The notes beneath the pieces were generated by a model. That model was given only the letters and a program-made list of their open reading frames with translations, did not search any database and had not been told where the DNA came from. The position numbers and the translations under genes were made by a program. From positions 1 to 34,173 of the IMG/VR virus record IMGVR_UViG_3300034418_001501: 34,173 bases of DNA. One strand, given 5' to 3'. Each line of letters starts with the position of its first letter. Within the stretch, counting starts at the first letter, position 1. Source of the stretch: a virus. This document shows positions 17,354-23,301 of the stretch, piece after piece.

Positions 17354-17577
17354 TGAGCGAGCAGGACGCTGCCGATCGGGCTGTCAAGAAGGTTTTCGCT
17401 ATTCTAGGTGTGGACATTGACAAGCCCGAGTCCATCGAGGAGTTTCGAGAGGATCTGCGGTTTGGTCGGAAGATGCGCCGGGCTGCTGATCACTCAATGA
17501 TGGCCATCGTCGGTACGGTCGCGGTTGGGCTGTGCATCGCGGTCTGGACGGGGTTCGCTGCTAAACTAGCAGAATGA
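17353..17577 (+). CDS. Small single-TM protein, DUF6127-like, in the lysis region (GTG start)
   Basis: The 74-residue protein starts at GTG overlapping the previous TAG. A charged helical N-terminal half (ILGVDIDKPESIEEFREDLR, FGRKMRRAADHS) is followed by one transmembrane helix, about residues 48-69 (MMAIVGTVAVGLCIAVWTGF). The DxDKPES.EE.REDLRF pattern fits DUF6127-type phage proteins found near holins. It could be a holin-like or antiholin-like membrane protein. Its order before two further membrane proteins, a holin and an endolysin places it in the lysis cassette. Confidence 0.75.
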   Translation: MSEQDAADRAVKKVFAILGVDIDKPESIEEFREDLRFGRKMRRAADHSMMAIVGTVAVGLCIAVWTGFAAKLAE

Positions 17578-17578
17578 A

Positions 17579-17731
17579 ATGGATGCACTTGAGGCAATTG
17601 GTACGATCTGGCCGATAGCAATTGCGTTCGTGACCCTCGTGATTGTGCTTGCAAAAATGCATGCTGACATTGAGCAGATCAAGGAAAAGGTCCGCACACT
17701 GTTTGAGCTTTGGAATAATCGAGGCAAGTAA
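17579..17731 (+). CDS. 50-residue single-TM protein (pinholin- or spanin-like candidate)
   Basis: ATG lies two bases after the previous stop and the end overlaps the next gene as TAATG. The 50-residue product has one transmembrane helix (about 8-27, IGTIWPIAIAFVTLVIVLAK) followed by a charged amphipathic helix ending LFELWNNRGK. This topology suits a small membrane lysis protein, either a pinholin-type or a coiled-coil accessory protein. No lipobox is present, so it is not an outer-membrane spanin. Confidence 0.72.
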   Translation: MDALEAIGTIWPIAIAFVTLVIVLAKMHADIEQIKEKVRTLFELWNNRGK

Positions 17732-18132
17732 TGGCTGAGATTAATGACAATACGACCGTTGAGATTCCGCTCCGAAATTTAGTTGCGCTAGGCGCAGGGT
17801 TGGTGATGGCGACCACTGCATACGTCACCTTGAACACCCGGATAACTCAGGTTGAGCAGAGGCTTGAGATTCAAGACATCAAGGTTGGTGAAAACGCAAA
17901 TTTTGTTAGGGAGTGGCCGCTGGGCTTGCGTGGCAGCTTACCCGCTGACCTTCGACAAGATTCAAACATTATAATGCTCAAAGAAAAAATCCTTGAGATA
18001 AACGACATTGAAAAACAGGTCCGAGTAATTGAAATTGATTTGGGTCGGATTAGAAGCCAAACTGAAACGCAAGAACAAAAGATTGAGACGATATTTGAAA
18101 TTTACAACAACAAGCTGGTGCAAGTTAAATGA
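17731..18132 (+). CDS. Membrane-anchored coiled-coil protein of the lysis region (possible i-spanin)
   Basis: The 133-residue protein has a hydrophobic segment at about 16-30 (LVALGAGLVMATTAY), then a heptad-rich periplasmic-type part (TRITQVEQRLEIQDIKVGEN) and a second coiled coil at about 83-127. A conserved-looking FVREWPLGLRGSLPADLRQD lies between. An N-terminal signal anchor with a long coiled coil is the architecture of inner-membrane spanins, but no o-spanin lipoprotein partner is seen. It overlaps the holin gene by ATGA. Confidence 0.65.
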   Translation: MAEINDNTTVEIPLRNLVALGAGLVMATTAYVTLNTRITQVEQRLEIQDIKVGENANFVREWPLGLRGSLPADLRQDSNIIMLKEKILEINDIEKQVRVIEIDLGRIRSQTETQEQKIETIFEIYNNKLVQVK

Positions 18133-18527
18133 TTGACAAGCTTATAGGGCCTGTTACGAACCTTCTAGACAAGTTTATTGAGGACAAGGACCAGAAGGCA
18201 CTCCTAGCGCACGAAGTCGCTACAATGGCTAAAAACCACGCTAGAGAACTGTCACGCGAACAGTTGGAGGTGAACAAGGTTGAGGCGGCTCATAAATCTT
18301 TGTTTGTATCTGGTTGGCGTCCTGCTGTTGGCTGGGTTTGTGTACTTAGTATGTTTGGAAACTTCATTACCATCCCCTTTACAAACTTTGTACTTGCACT
18401 TGCCGGGTCCGAGATTGAAGTGCCCCTGATACCTCTGGAGACCATGATGCCGGTTTTGTTGGGCATGTTGGGCCTTGGAGGGATGCGGACCTTTGAAAAG
18501 CATTCAGGGGTTAATCGGAACAAATGA
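18129..18527 (+). CDS. Holin, three-TM (GTA_holin_3TM-like) family
   Basis: The 132-residue protein has an N-terminal amphipathic region with DKLIGPVTNLLDKFIEDKDQ and the typical helical EL..EQLEVNKVEAAHKSLF. It continues SGWRPAVGWVCVLSMFGNF and two more hydrophobic helices ending LLGMLGLGGMRTFEKHSG. The WRPAVGW......G.R..EK pattern is that of the three-TM holins of gene transfer agents and many phages. It would form inner-membrane lesions that release the endolysin. It overlaps both neighbours by ATGA, the endolysin directly following. Confidence 0.88.
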   Translation: MIDKLIGPVTNLLDKFIEDKDQKALLAHEVATMAKNHARELSREQLEVNKVEAAHKSLFVSGWRPAVGWVCVLSMFGNFITIPFTNFVLALAGSEIEVPLIPLETMMPVLLGMLGLGGMRTFEKHSGVNRNK

Positions 18528-18880
18528 AGCTTCGATATTTTAAAAATGACCTGTCAGAGTTTGCCTGCAAAGAAACCGGCAACAACCTGATCCAAGAATC
18601 GTTTGTACACGCCCTAGATGACCTCAGGGACGCTTGCGGCTTTCCGTTTTTGATAACGTCAGGGTATCGAGATCCTAGCCACAGCGCCGAAATAAACAAG
18701 TCTCAGCCCGGTCAGCACTGCCTCGGGATTGCAGCGGATATTGCGGTTAGCGGTGGAGCGCAGAGGTTTATCATTGTTAAGCATGCGCTCGCAATGGGAT
18801 TTTCAGGGGTGGGCACTGCCAAGACTTTTATTCACGTTGACATGCGTGAGACTACCCCGATGCACTGGCGTTATTCTTGA
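18524..18880 (+). CDS. Endolysin, M15A-type peptidase
   Basis: The product has 118 residues. The zinc-peptidase M15A motifs are clear: SGYRDPSHSAEI (46-57), QHCLGIAADI with ligands H65 and D72, FIHVD (102-106) with H104, and a terminal HWRYS. This family cleaves D-Ala-containing peptide links of peptidoglycan. Length is normal for single-domain phage members, and no signal peptide is present, so release needs the holin immediately upstream. Its 3' end overlaps, tail to tail, the last 29 bases of a leftward gene. Confidence 0.92.
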   Translation: MKLRYFKNDLSEFACKETGNNLIQESFVHALDDLRDACGFPFLITSGYRDPSHSAEINKSQPGQHCLGIAADIAVSGGAQRFIIVKHALAMGFSGVGTAKTFIHVDMRETTPMHWRYS

Positions 18881-18989
18881 CCTCTTCTAGAATTTTTTCG
18901 AGCGTGTGCAGTATGTCGTGCTGAGTTTCTGCCAACTCGACTAAACGCTCGAAATCGTGTTCATCGATCTCAATGGTAATTTTACTCAT
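18852..18989 (-). CDS. 45-residue acidic coiled-coil protein
   Basis: The product reads MSKITIEIDEHDFERLVELA and continues with a heptad helix ending ILEEVKNN. The short beta strand followed by helices resembles small ribbon-helix-helix or regulatory peptides, not certain enough to name. ATG overlaps the upstream stop as ATGA, and GGAG lies ten bases before it. It is last in the leftward small-gene operon and overlaps the endolysin stop region antisense by 29 bases, which makes the two 3' ends interlock. Confidence 0.65.
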   Translation of the reverse strand: MSKITIEIDEHDFERLVELAETQHDILHTLEKILEEVKNNASASG

Positions 18990-19102
18990 AGCAGCATCGC
19001 TCCGATGATGAATCCTAAAGAGAATGATGTGATTATAGCCCAGCCGGTAAAAATACCCTTATCAAGATCACGCAGCCTAGATTTTATTTGATTTAACGTC
19101 AT
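18986..19102 (-). CDS. 38-residue single-TM protein
   Basis: The product reads MTLNQIKSRLRDLDKGIFTG, then a hydrophobic helix WAIITSFSLGFIIGAMLL to the C-terminus. It starts inside the end of the preceding gene with an AAAAAGGAAAAAGCG site and is followed by an ATGA overlap with the next gene. Basic N-terminus and C-terminal TM predict an inner-membrane peptide with the N-terminus in the cytoplasm. Role unknown; membrane-acting accessory or anti-lysis function is possible. Confidence 0.62.
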   Translation of the reverse strand: MTLNQIKSRLRDLDKGIFTGWAIITSFSLGFIIGAMLL

Positions 19103-19238
19103 CGCTTTTTCCTTTTTTATTAAACTCTCGGACCCGGCTTTCGTCTTCTGGGTGAATCCACAGGGTTATTTGTTTCAACCCAGCGGCTCGCATTTTTTCT
19201 TTAAACGCAGCCTGACGTTCGGCGTTTGTTGTTGTCAT
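19077..19238 (-). CDS. Small regulator-like protein (RepB-RCR_reg-type)
   Basis: The 53-residue product reads MTTTNAERQAAFKEKMRAAG, then LKQITLWIHPEDESRVREFN. The NAERQ..F+E+....GLK+.T.W(I/V).PE pattern matches short ribbon-helix-helix-like proteins annotated as replication regulatory protein RepB/RepA in phages and plasmids. It probably binds DNA as a dimer. It overlaps the preceding gene by ATGA and the following by 26 bases. Target unknown. It is one candidate for a regulator acting within this cluster. Confidence 0.66.
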   Translation of the reverse strand: MTTTNAERQAAFKEKMRAAGLKQITLWIHPEDESRVREFNKKGKSDDVKSNKI

Positions 19239-19420
19239 GACTTATTCTCGCATGGTTTTGTTTCTTTGAAGTCCGGCCAAGCTTTGGCAACACAGACGTT
19301 GTATTTGTACTCACGCTCCTGACGCAGCTGCTCTTCGTAGTCTGCGTTACCCGCCCAGCTCAGCAGCCAGATGAACAGCAGGGCCACTACAAGCCCCGCA
19401 AACCGTTTGACCTTGACCAT
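19235..19420 (-). CDS. 61-residue membrane-anchored protein with periplasmic Cys pair
   Basis: The product starts MVKVKRFAGLVVALLFIWLL, a basic N-region plus one TM helix or uncleaved signal, followed by a charged segment and two cysteines (NVCVAK and KPCENKS). A cysteine pair outside the membrane would form a disulfide. There is no lipobox. ATG at 19420 shares one base with the upstream TGA; the GTG one codon earlier is possible but less likely. It looks like an envelope-located accessory protein, function unknown. Confidence 0.66.
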   Translation of the reverse strand: MVKVKRFAGLVVALLFIWLLSWAGNADYEEQLRQEREYKYNVCVAKAWPDFKETKPCENKS

Positions 19421-19575
19421 CACTCGCGCCCCTTTAACTTGTCTTGACGGTGGTTCAGAAGGCTCAGAACATCAGGCAGAATCTGCTTGTGATATTCGTC
19501 AAGTTTCGGATCCGTTTGCAGAAGCTTTTGGATTGTGATCCAAGCCTCCAATAACTCAATTCTAGTTGGTTCCAT
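19420..19575 (-). CDS. 51-residue helical protein
   Basis: The product reads MEPTRIELLEAWITIQKLLQ, then TDPKLDEYHKQILPDVLSLL, a helical and mostly soluble protein without a recognisable family. A near-perfect TAGGAGGAATA site precedes ATG at 19575, the strongest in this cluster and different from the AACAGCAAGGAG module of the two genes upstream. Translational coupling with the downstream membrane protein is likely from the one-base overlap. Confidence 0.65.
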   Translation of the reverse strand: MEPTRIELLEAWITIQKLLQTDPKLDEYHKQILPDVLSLLNHRQDKLKGRE

Positions 19576-19591
19576 TATTCCTCCTAGCGGC

Positions 19592-19972
19592 CTAAGCCGC
19601 TTTTGTCTCGTGCACTTTAACTTTTACAGAATCACGCTCCACACCGTTCTCCCAGTCCCATGTTGCGATCAAAGTCTCCTCTGAACCCCATACTGGAATG
19701 CTAAGATCAACATTAATAACCTTGCCAACTCTTCGTTCAACATAACCAGATGCTCGCATTCCGTCGTGATCATAAGCGCCGGTTTTTACCCAACCCCCTT
19801 TGGAGACCTTTTGCCACCGGAGAAAACCTTTTAGCTGGCCCTTGCGCTTACCTCTAACGTAACGCGGTAAAGCGTCAACAACATCGTCCCCAAAATAACG
19901 GCGAGCCATGCCTTCAATAAACTCCGAAGACATGTACCCGTTTCTGTAATCAATGTTCGCTCTTACTGTCAT
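19592..19972 (-). CDS. Hypothetical accessory protein (126 residues)
   Basis: This mixed alpha/beta, basic protein starts MTVRANIDYRNGYMSSEFIE. It contains RYVRGKRKGQLKGFLRWQKV and a C-terminal half of beta strands (VINVDLSIPVWGSEETLIAT). No motif identifies its function. It is preceded by the AACAGCAAGGAG translation module at 19979-19991 and lies second in the operon driven by the promoter-like repeat near 20.2 kb. A host-takeover or moron role is plausible from context only. Confidence 0.7.
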   Translation of the reverse strand: MTVRANIDYRNGYMSSEFIEGMARRYFGDDVVDALPRYVRGKRKGQLKGFLRWQKVSKGGWVKTGAYDHDGMRASGYVERRVGKVINVDLSIPVWGSEETLIATWDWENGVERDSVKVKVHETKAA

Positions 19973-19993
19973 TGCTCTCTCCTTGCTGTTTGA

Positions 19994-20149
19994 TTAAGAG
20001 TTGATCCACTCGTCATATGTTTTGAGTGGTGCACCAGTGGTGATGTCGATACCGTTACCATCGTCGGCGCAGCCAAGGTAGATCTGATACTCGGAGTCAT
20101 TACTGCCCCGAGCTTGTGTTTGCCAAAAAATCTCTTGCTTGAGTTCCAT
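19994..20149 (-). CDS. 51-residue protein, first gene of the leftward accessory operon
   Basis: The product reads MELKQEIFWQTQARGSNDSE, with a C-terminal ITTGAPLKTYDEWINS. ATG at 20149 follows AGCAAGGAAATACAA; an upstream in-frame ATG at 20221 would lie inside the promoter/operator repeat and lacks a site. It is an acidic single-domain protein with no known family. First position after a dedicated promoter suggests early, strong expression. Confidence 0.65.
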   Translation of the reverse strand: MELKQEIFWQTQARGSNDSEYQIYLGCADDGNGIDITTGAPLKTYDEWINS

Positions 20150-20186
20150 TTGTATTTCCTTGCTGTTTAAAATTACATTAACCTCA

Positions 20187-20232
20187 ACCACAAAAGAAGT
20201 ATTGCATGTTACTGGTAACAATGGAAGGGGTT
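20187..20232 (-). promoter_or_regulatory. 46-bp promoter/operator repeat, copy A
   Basis: This segment matches 33132-33177 at 44 of 46 positions and points the same way, upstream of a leftward gene cluster. It holds the perfect 14-bp palindrome TGTTACTGGTAACA (20207-20220). Read leftward, an extended -10-like TGCAATACT follows the palindrome, so the palindrome would sit in the spacer between -35 and -10, where a repressor would block polymerase. Promoter identity is inferred; the repeat and palindrome are directly visible. Confidence 0.75.
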
Positions 20233-20248
20233 AAACGAAATTAATTGC

Positions 20249-20274
20249 AAAAAAAAGGCGCCAAAAAAGGCGCC
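20249..20274 (-). terminator. Intrinsic terminator of the recombination operon
   Basis: Read leftward, GGCGCC, TTTTTT, GGCGCC, then eight T form a strong 6-bp GC stem with a U-tract. It follows the stop of the helix-turn-helix gene at 20292 by 17 bases and separates the recombination operon from the small-gene operon starting about 40 bases further on. Confidence 0.9.
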
Positions 20275-20291
20275 TGCTTAGCACAAGCCTG

Positions 20292-20552
20292 TCACTTAAA
20301 CAGGCGTTTGAACCAAGGCATCCATTCCTTTTCGTTCATGACATTTTCGAAACTTGGCTCTGGATCTCCATTCTTCCGAGGTCGGTACGATCGATAACTC
20401 AACTGCTGGCGCATTCGATATATCTTGTTAGAAATTGCCTTTTCGTTGCGGTCCAATTTCTCAGCGATCTCAGAGGTTGATGCGCCACGCTCACACATAG
20501 TTAGCAGGCGATTAATTTCTTTGATAGTCCAGTGTTTAGATTCTTTTTTCAT
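20292..20552 (-). CDS. Small helix-turn-helix (Myb/SANT-like) DNA-binding protein
   Basis: The product has 86 residues: MKKESKHWTIKEINRLLTMC, then GASTSEIAEKLDRNEKAISN and KIYRMRQQL. The W-T..E...L..........IA..L.R...AI.....R.+ pattern is a tri-helical SANT/Myb-like HTH common in small phage regulators. ATG at 20552 follows AGCAAGGAGCAGTT; an in-frame ATG seven codons earlier lies within that module. It is last in the recombination operon, directly before its terminator, and is a candidate regulator for the nearby palindromic operators (inference). Confidence 0.78.
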   Translation of the reverse strand: MKKESKHWTIKEINRLLTMCERGASTSEIAEKLDRNEKAISNKIYRMRQQLSYRSYRPRKNGDPEPSFENVMNEKEWMPWFKRLFK

Positions 20553-20581
20553 AACTGCTCCTTGCTGTTTCATGTGGAACT

Positions 20582-20998
20582 TTAAATAATTTTAACTCTG
20601 TCAATTGGAAAGTGTGCCATTGGCTCTAGGTCAGCCGGATCGTTACGATCCACCCTGCCGGTAAAGCTTATGTGCGATGGGTTTTCTAACAACAGCCACC
20701 CGGTACAGTCATCCCATTCAACAGCGAAGATTGTTTTTTTTCCGATCATGTTTAACTGTCTTGCCGCGTTTAGCTTGTGAAGCGCAACAAAGATGTCTGG
20801 GTACTGGCTCATTTTGTTGCGGCGACGTTTGACCTCAACAAATCCAGCAATCTCCTTACCCCTGATCGCAGCAAAATCTAAAACGTAGCTTGCAGGCAGC
20901 TTCCTGAAATCTGAAAACTCGAGGGCCGTGGCGACCCTCTCCATGATCTTGACCTCTGCCTGACGGTCATCTTCCTGCTCATATCTTGGCCTTATCAA
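20582..20998 (-). CDS. PD-(D/E)XK nuclease-like protein
   Basis: The 138-residue product has YVLDFAAIRGKEIAGFVEVK at about 38-57, followed by RRRNKMSQYPD. The D...(10-13)...EVK spacing on beta strands is the PD-(D/E)XK catalytic core (D42, E55, K57), and a later QLNMIGKKTIFAVEW strand fits the fold. It overlaps the SSB-like gene by ATGA. In a cassette with an annealing protein and 5'-3' exonuclease, a structure-specific or Holliday-junction nuclease role is plausible. The substrate is not shown. Confidence 0.72.
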   Translation of the reverse strand: MIRPRYEQEDDRQAEVKIMERVATALEFSDFRKLPASYVLDFAAIRGKEIAGFVEVKRRRNKMSQYPDIFVALHKLNAARQLNMIGKKTIFAVEWDDCTGWLLLENPSHISFTGRVDRNDPADLEPMAHFPIDRVKII

Positions 20999-21270
20999 AA
21001 CGGAATATCATCGTCGAAGTTGTCATCAACGGGCAACTGTTCTGGTAACTGCTCTGCTGGATTTTCTTGACGCTGGTAGGTGTCAACTTCAGCATAATAG
21101 TTGCCAGACCGGGCCTCCTTCATCTGCACCTTTATCTTGTCACCAGACTGAGTTGCAAGCCATGCAAGCATCTCTGCCTTGTTGATCACAATGTTGGCCT
21201 TGACGAAGTCAGGCGCTCGCTCGTCGGGCTTGTACACACGCAGACCATCTACCCAAATTTTATCTTCCAT
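20995..21270 (-). CDS. Putative single-stranded-DNA-binding protein with SSB-type acidic tail
   Basis: The product has 91 residues. An N-terminal beta-rich region (MEDKIWVDGLRVYKPDERAP, DKIKVQMKEARSGNYYAEVD) precedes a Gln/Pro linker (QLPEQLPVDD) and a terminus ending DDDIPF. Bacterial and phage SSB proteins end in exactly this acidic DDDIPF tail, which recruits partner proteins. At about half the size of typical SSB, with no OB-fold signature I can verify, it may be a minimal OB fold. Location between exonuclease and nuclease supports a recombination role. Confidence 0.75.
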   Translation of the reverse strand: MEDKIWVDGLRVYKPDERAPDFVKANIVINKAEMLAWLATQSGDKIKVQMKEARSGNYYAEVDTYQRQENPAEQLPEQLPVDDNFDDDIPF

Positions 21271-21271
21271 T

Positions 21272-21865
21272 TTATATTTCCCTTTTAGTTAATTTTTCTA
21301 ACGCTTTATTTTTCTTGCTTAGAAACTTTTCCATCTCTTTTTCCATGCCAGAAATCCATTCATCATCACGATAGACGCGAGTGCAGAAGGTGCCAATCGA
21401 TTGGGTATAGCTCAAGAAATCCCAATAGTCTTGTTCGCAAACCCACATGCACCCCTGCACTTGGCAGAAATGATCTGCCGGGACTTTTCCCGTTAACGCC
21501 CATTTGACATGGTTTTTGTCACGAGGGCATTTGACTTCTAGGTTCATTCGGTCAGGACTACAGCCATAAGTTTTGTCATTGTTCGTAACAAACCCAACAA
21601 TTGTAGTCTCGACGTTAAATTCCCATTCATAGATGCCAATTGCTTCGTCTTCGAGATCAAGTCCGCGTTGCATATCGTCCGTGACTTTTACAAACGTAGA
21701 TTGCCCTGAAAGCTGCTCAGCAATGAGCTCGTACATGTAATCGTCAGCAGATGTTGAAGGTTTTCCAGACGCTGTGAATATTTTTTTAAAGTTAGATGCC
21801 GTTGGCATTCCAAGCCTTAACGATAGCCACTCGTCTGTGCCTTGTTCGACCGTATGAACAATCAT
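21272..21865 (-). CDS. YqaJ / lambda-exonuclease-like recombinase nuclease
   Basis: The product has 197 residues. The family hallmarks are present: EQGTDEWLSLRLGMPTASNF near the N-terminus, the catalytic SPD....LEVKCP (D105, E110, K112), and DHFCQVQGCMWVC (131-143) with the conserved Gln. This enzyme resects one strand of double-stranded ends, giving 3' tails for the annealing protein encoded just upstream. Length is normal for the family. It overlaps the ERF gene by ATGA and ends one base before the SSB-like gene. Confidence 0.9.
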   Translation of the reverse strand: MIVHTVEQGTDEWLSLRLGMPTASNFKKIFTASGKPSTSADDYMYELIAEQLSGQSTFVKVTDDMQRGLDLEDEAIGIYEWEFNVETTIVGFVTNNDKTYGCSPDRMNLEVKCPRDKNHVKWALTGKVPADHFCQVQGCMWVCEQDYWDFLSYTQSIGTFCTRVYRDDEWISGMEKEMEKFLSKKNKALEKLTKREI

Positions 21866-22482
21866 GTGTTTTGATTACTTAACAAAGATGCGTTTCTTAT
21901 TTTTATTTTTTCGCACATATTGTCAAAGCTGCTTTTAGAAACTTCCATAAGTGAATTTATTTTGTATGCTTTTAAAAATTTTTCCTCACTGTCAGAACCA
22001 CCTTCTTCTAACATTTTTCTTAAAGTAACAATCTGCTTGTGATTTATGACCTTTGGGGCATCAGGCTCTTTTGATTTCTCAGAAACATTTAGGCTGTTGC
22101 CGTCATCATCTTCCTGAGCGACGTTGGCGAATGCGCTTAGAGAATACCGGCGAAGGTAGGTGATCAAAGATCCGGCAGCTTGTGCGGGATTCTTGGAGTT
22201 GGGATCAATCGCCATAGATATGTGCTCAGACATCCACTGACCGGATGTATGCACTAAGGTAGTGGTAACGCTTATCTCGCCGTCTGCGTCTGTTGACGGC
22301 GCTTGTATGACGGCTATGCCTGCTTCAGTAAATGCTGGACGGACCACATCGATCACACCGGCTAGGTCCGCGTACTTCGACTTGAAAAAATCGTTTTTCA
22401 CAGACTTGGTTGGGTTTTGAATCAGACCTTGGGCAACTACGAGTGCAGTTGCCAGTTCGTTGATTTGCTCGCTCATCTTCAT
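21862..22482 (-). CDS. ERF-family single-strand annealing protein
   Basis: The 206-residue product has the ERF core: ALVVAQGLIQNPTKSVKNDF, YADLAGVIDVVRPAFTEAGI, then TTLVHTSGQWMSEHISM and AAGSLITYLRRYSLSAFANV. ERF is the annealing protein of P22, partnering with nucleases to circularise and recombine phage DNA. AAGGAG lies seven bases before ATG. The C-terminal third is variable and helical, ending with a short basic/polar tail. It overlaps the upstream and downstream genes by ATGA. Confidence 0.9.
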   Translation of the reverse strand: MKMSEQINELATALVVAQGLIQNPTKSVKNDFFKSKYADLAGVIDVVRPAFTEAGIAVIQAPSTDADGEISVTTTLVHTSGQWMSEHISMAIDPNSKNPAQAAGSLITYLRRYSLSAFANVAQEDDDGNSLNVSEKSKEPDAPKVINHKQIVTLRKMLEEGGSDSEEKFLKAYKINSLMEVSKSSFDNMCEKIKIRNASLLSNQNT

Positions 22483-22838
22483 GCGTATGCTCCTTCAATT
22501 TCATAGAAATCTTCAAAATCCTGCTGGGTGCTATCAAATTTAAATTTGAAATCTGCTGGTATACCAGAGTAGCCCCAGTGATAGTCGATGTAATCGTCAC
22601 AGATTGGGAATCCGTTGCCAGTTAGATCGTCTAGCGACCATTCAATCCACTGAAAGAACTCGGGGAACTGCTTGATCAATACGCTTGAAGCAACTTTAAT
22701 TGCTCTTGACCGAGCCTTTATTGCTTCGAACCAAACATTTTGATCGTCGTTAGGAATAACTGATTTAACTCTACAAAGATGCTCGTAATGGCACCAAAGC
22801 GAGTACCACGGCTCTTTGGTTTCGTCGAAATTTTGCAT
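22479..22838 (-). CDS. Hypothetical early leftward protein (119 residues)
   Basis: The acidic, aromatic-rich protein starts MQNFDETKEPWYSLWCHYEH and contains VWFEAIKARSRAIKVASSVL and a C-terminal DYIDYHWGYSGIPADFKF. No known motif is evident. It is first in the recombination operon, read from the divergent control region, and its stop overlaps the ERF start. By place it corresponds to early accessory or anti-host genes; function unknown. Confidence 0.72.
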   Translation of the reverse strand: MQNFDETKEPWYSLWCHYEHLCRVKSVIPNDDQNVWFEAIKARSRAIKVASSVLIKQFPEFFQWIEWSLDDLTGNGFPICDDYIDYHWGYSGIPADFKFKFDSTQQDFEDFYEIEGAYA

Positions 22839-22949
22839 GTTGTTAACCTCTTAAATTGCTGGAAATCTAACTTTAAATGAAAATTTAACCGAAGAAAAGC
22901 TTTTTTTAAAATTAATTCGGTGCTAGGATCCGCTCAGGAGGTGACAAAT
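22839..22949. promoter_or_regulatory. Divergent early control region
   Basis: This 111-base, strongly AT-rich gap lies between the leftward recombination operon and the rightward replication operon. It contains spaced inverted half-sites ACCGAA (22888-22893) and TTCGGT (22916-22921). On the rightward strand, TGCTAGGAT (22922-22929, counted from the TG at 22921-22922) could be an extended -10; no convincing -35 is seen. Function as a divergent promoter pair is inferred from gene orientation. Confidence 0.55.
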
Positions 22950-23147
22950 ATGCAATTACCAATCGAAGTTTACATGGAACGGTTTAACAGCAACATTCGG
23001 CGAATCAGCCTAGAGTTAGGTGTTGCGGAGCAGAAGATTCGGAATCGGTCAAGAAAAGATGGGTCTGAACTTTTGGTTTCAATCGACGAGGATTTTAAGC
23101 TGTTGAAGCTTGAGGTTATTCATCGAGAAGTTTTCGAACGTGCATAA
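22950..23147 (+). CDS. Small Cro-position protein (65 residues)
   Basis: The product reads MQLPIEVYMERFNSNIRRIS, then LELGVAEQKIRNRSRKDGSE. It is the first rightward gene, opposite the recombination operon, where lambdoid phages place Cro. The ISLELGVAEQKIRNR stretch could be a helix-turn-helix, but the match is weak. ATG at 22950 follows CAGGAGGTGACAAAT, a strong site; a longer in-frame frame lacks one. A hairpin just beyond its stop could be a terminator like those after cro. Regulator function is inferred. Confidence 0.62.
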   Translation: MQLPIEVYMERFNSNIRRISLELGVAEQKIRNRSRKDGSELLVSIDEDFKLLKLEVIHREVFERA

Positions 23148-23150
23148 AAA

Positions 23151-23175
23151 AGCCCCGACAAGGGGGCCTTCTTAT
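23151..23175 (+). terminator. Weak hairpin terminator after the Cro-position gene
   Basis: GCCCC (23152-23156) pairs with GGGGC (23163-23167) across a six-base loop, three bases after the stop, followed by CTTCTT and preceded by a run of A. The tail is poor in T, so it would be leaky or need an antitermination factor to modulate it. Confidence 0.4.
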
Positions 23176-23187
23176 GCCCACAAAGGG

Positions 23188-23301
23188 ATGGGCGGAGCGT
23201 TATCCAGCAAGGTTAACGATGCCTATTCTAGTTCATCTGCGGACGTAGAGCAACGTACAGTTACTCCTGCATACGCAGACATACCTAGAGTGAGGTCGTA
23301 A
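23188..23301 (+). CDS. Possible 37-residue gene coupled to the replication gene
   Basis: A frame starting ATG 23188 (MGGALSSKVNDAYSSSSADV) ends in TAATG overlap with the replication gene at 23301. The overlap is the main support. AAAGGG lies directly upstream, but a competing short frame starts at 23174 with a better AGGGGG site. No family is recognisable. It may be only a leader. Confidence 0.3.
   Translation: MGGALSSKVNDAYSSSSADVEQRTVTPAYADIPRVRS

Noticed and set aside
20207-20220. Reading the 14-bp palindrome as an attachment site or transposon end
   Set aside because: There is no integrase or transposase, and the full 46-bp repeat is in the same orientation upstream of leftward clusters, fitting a promoter/operator better.
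18881-20291. CRISPR array or tRNA genes in the small-gene region
   Set aside because: No regularly spaced repeats and no cloverleaf-type sequence were seen; the region is filled by small overlapping reading frames.
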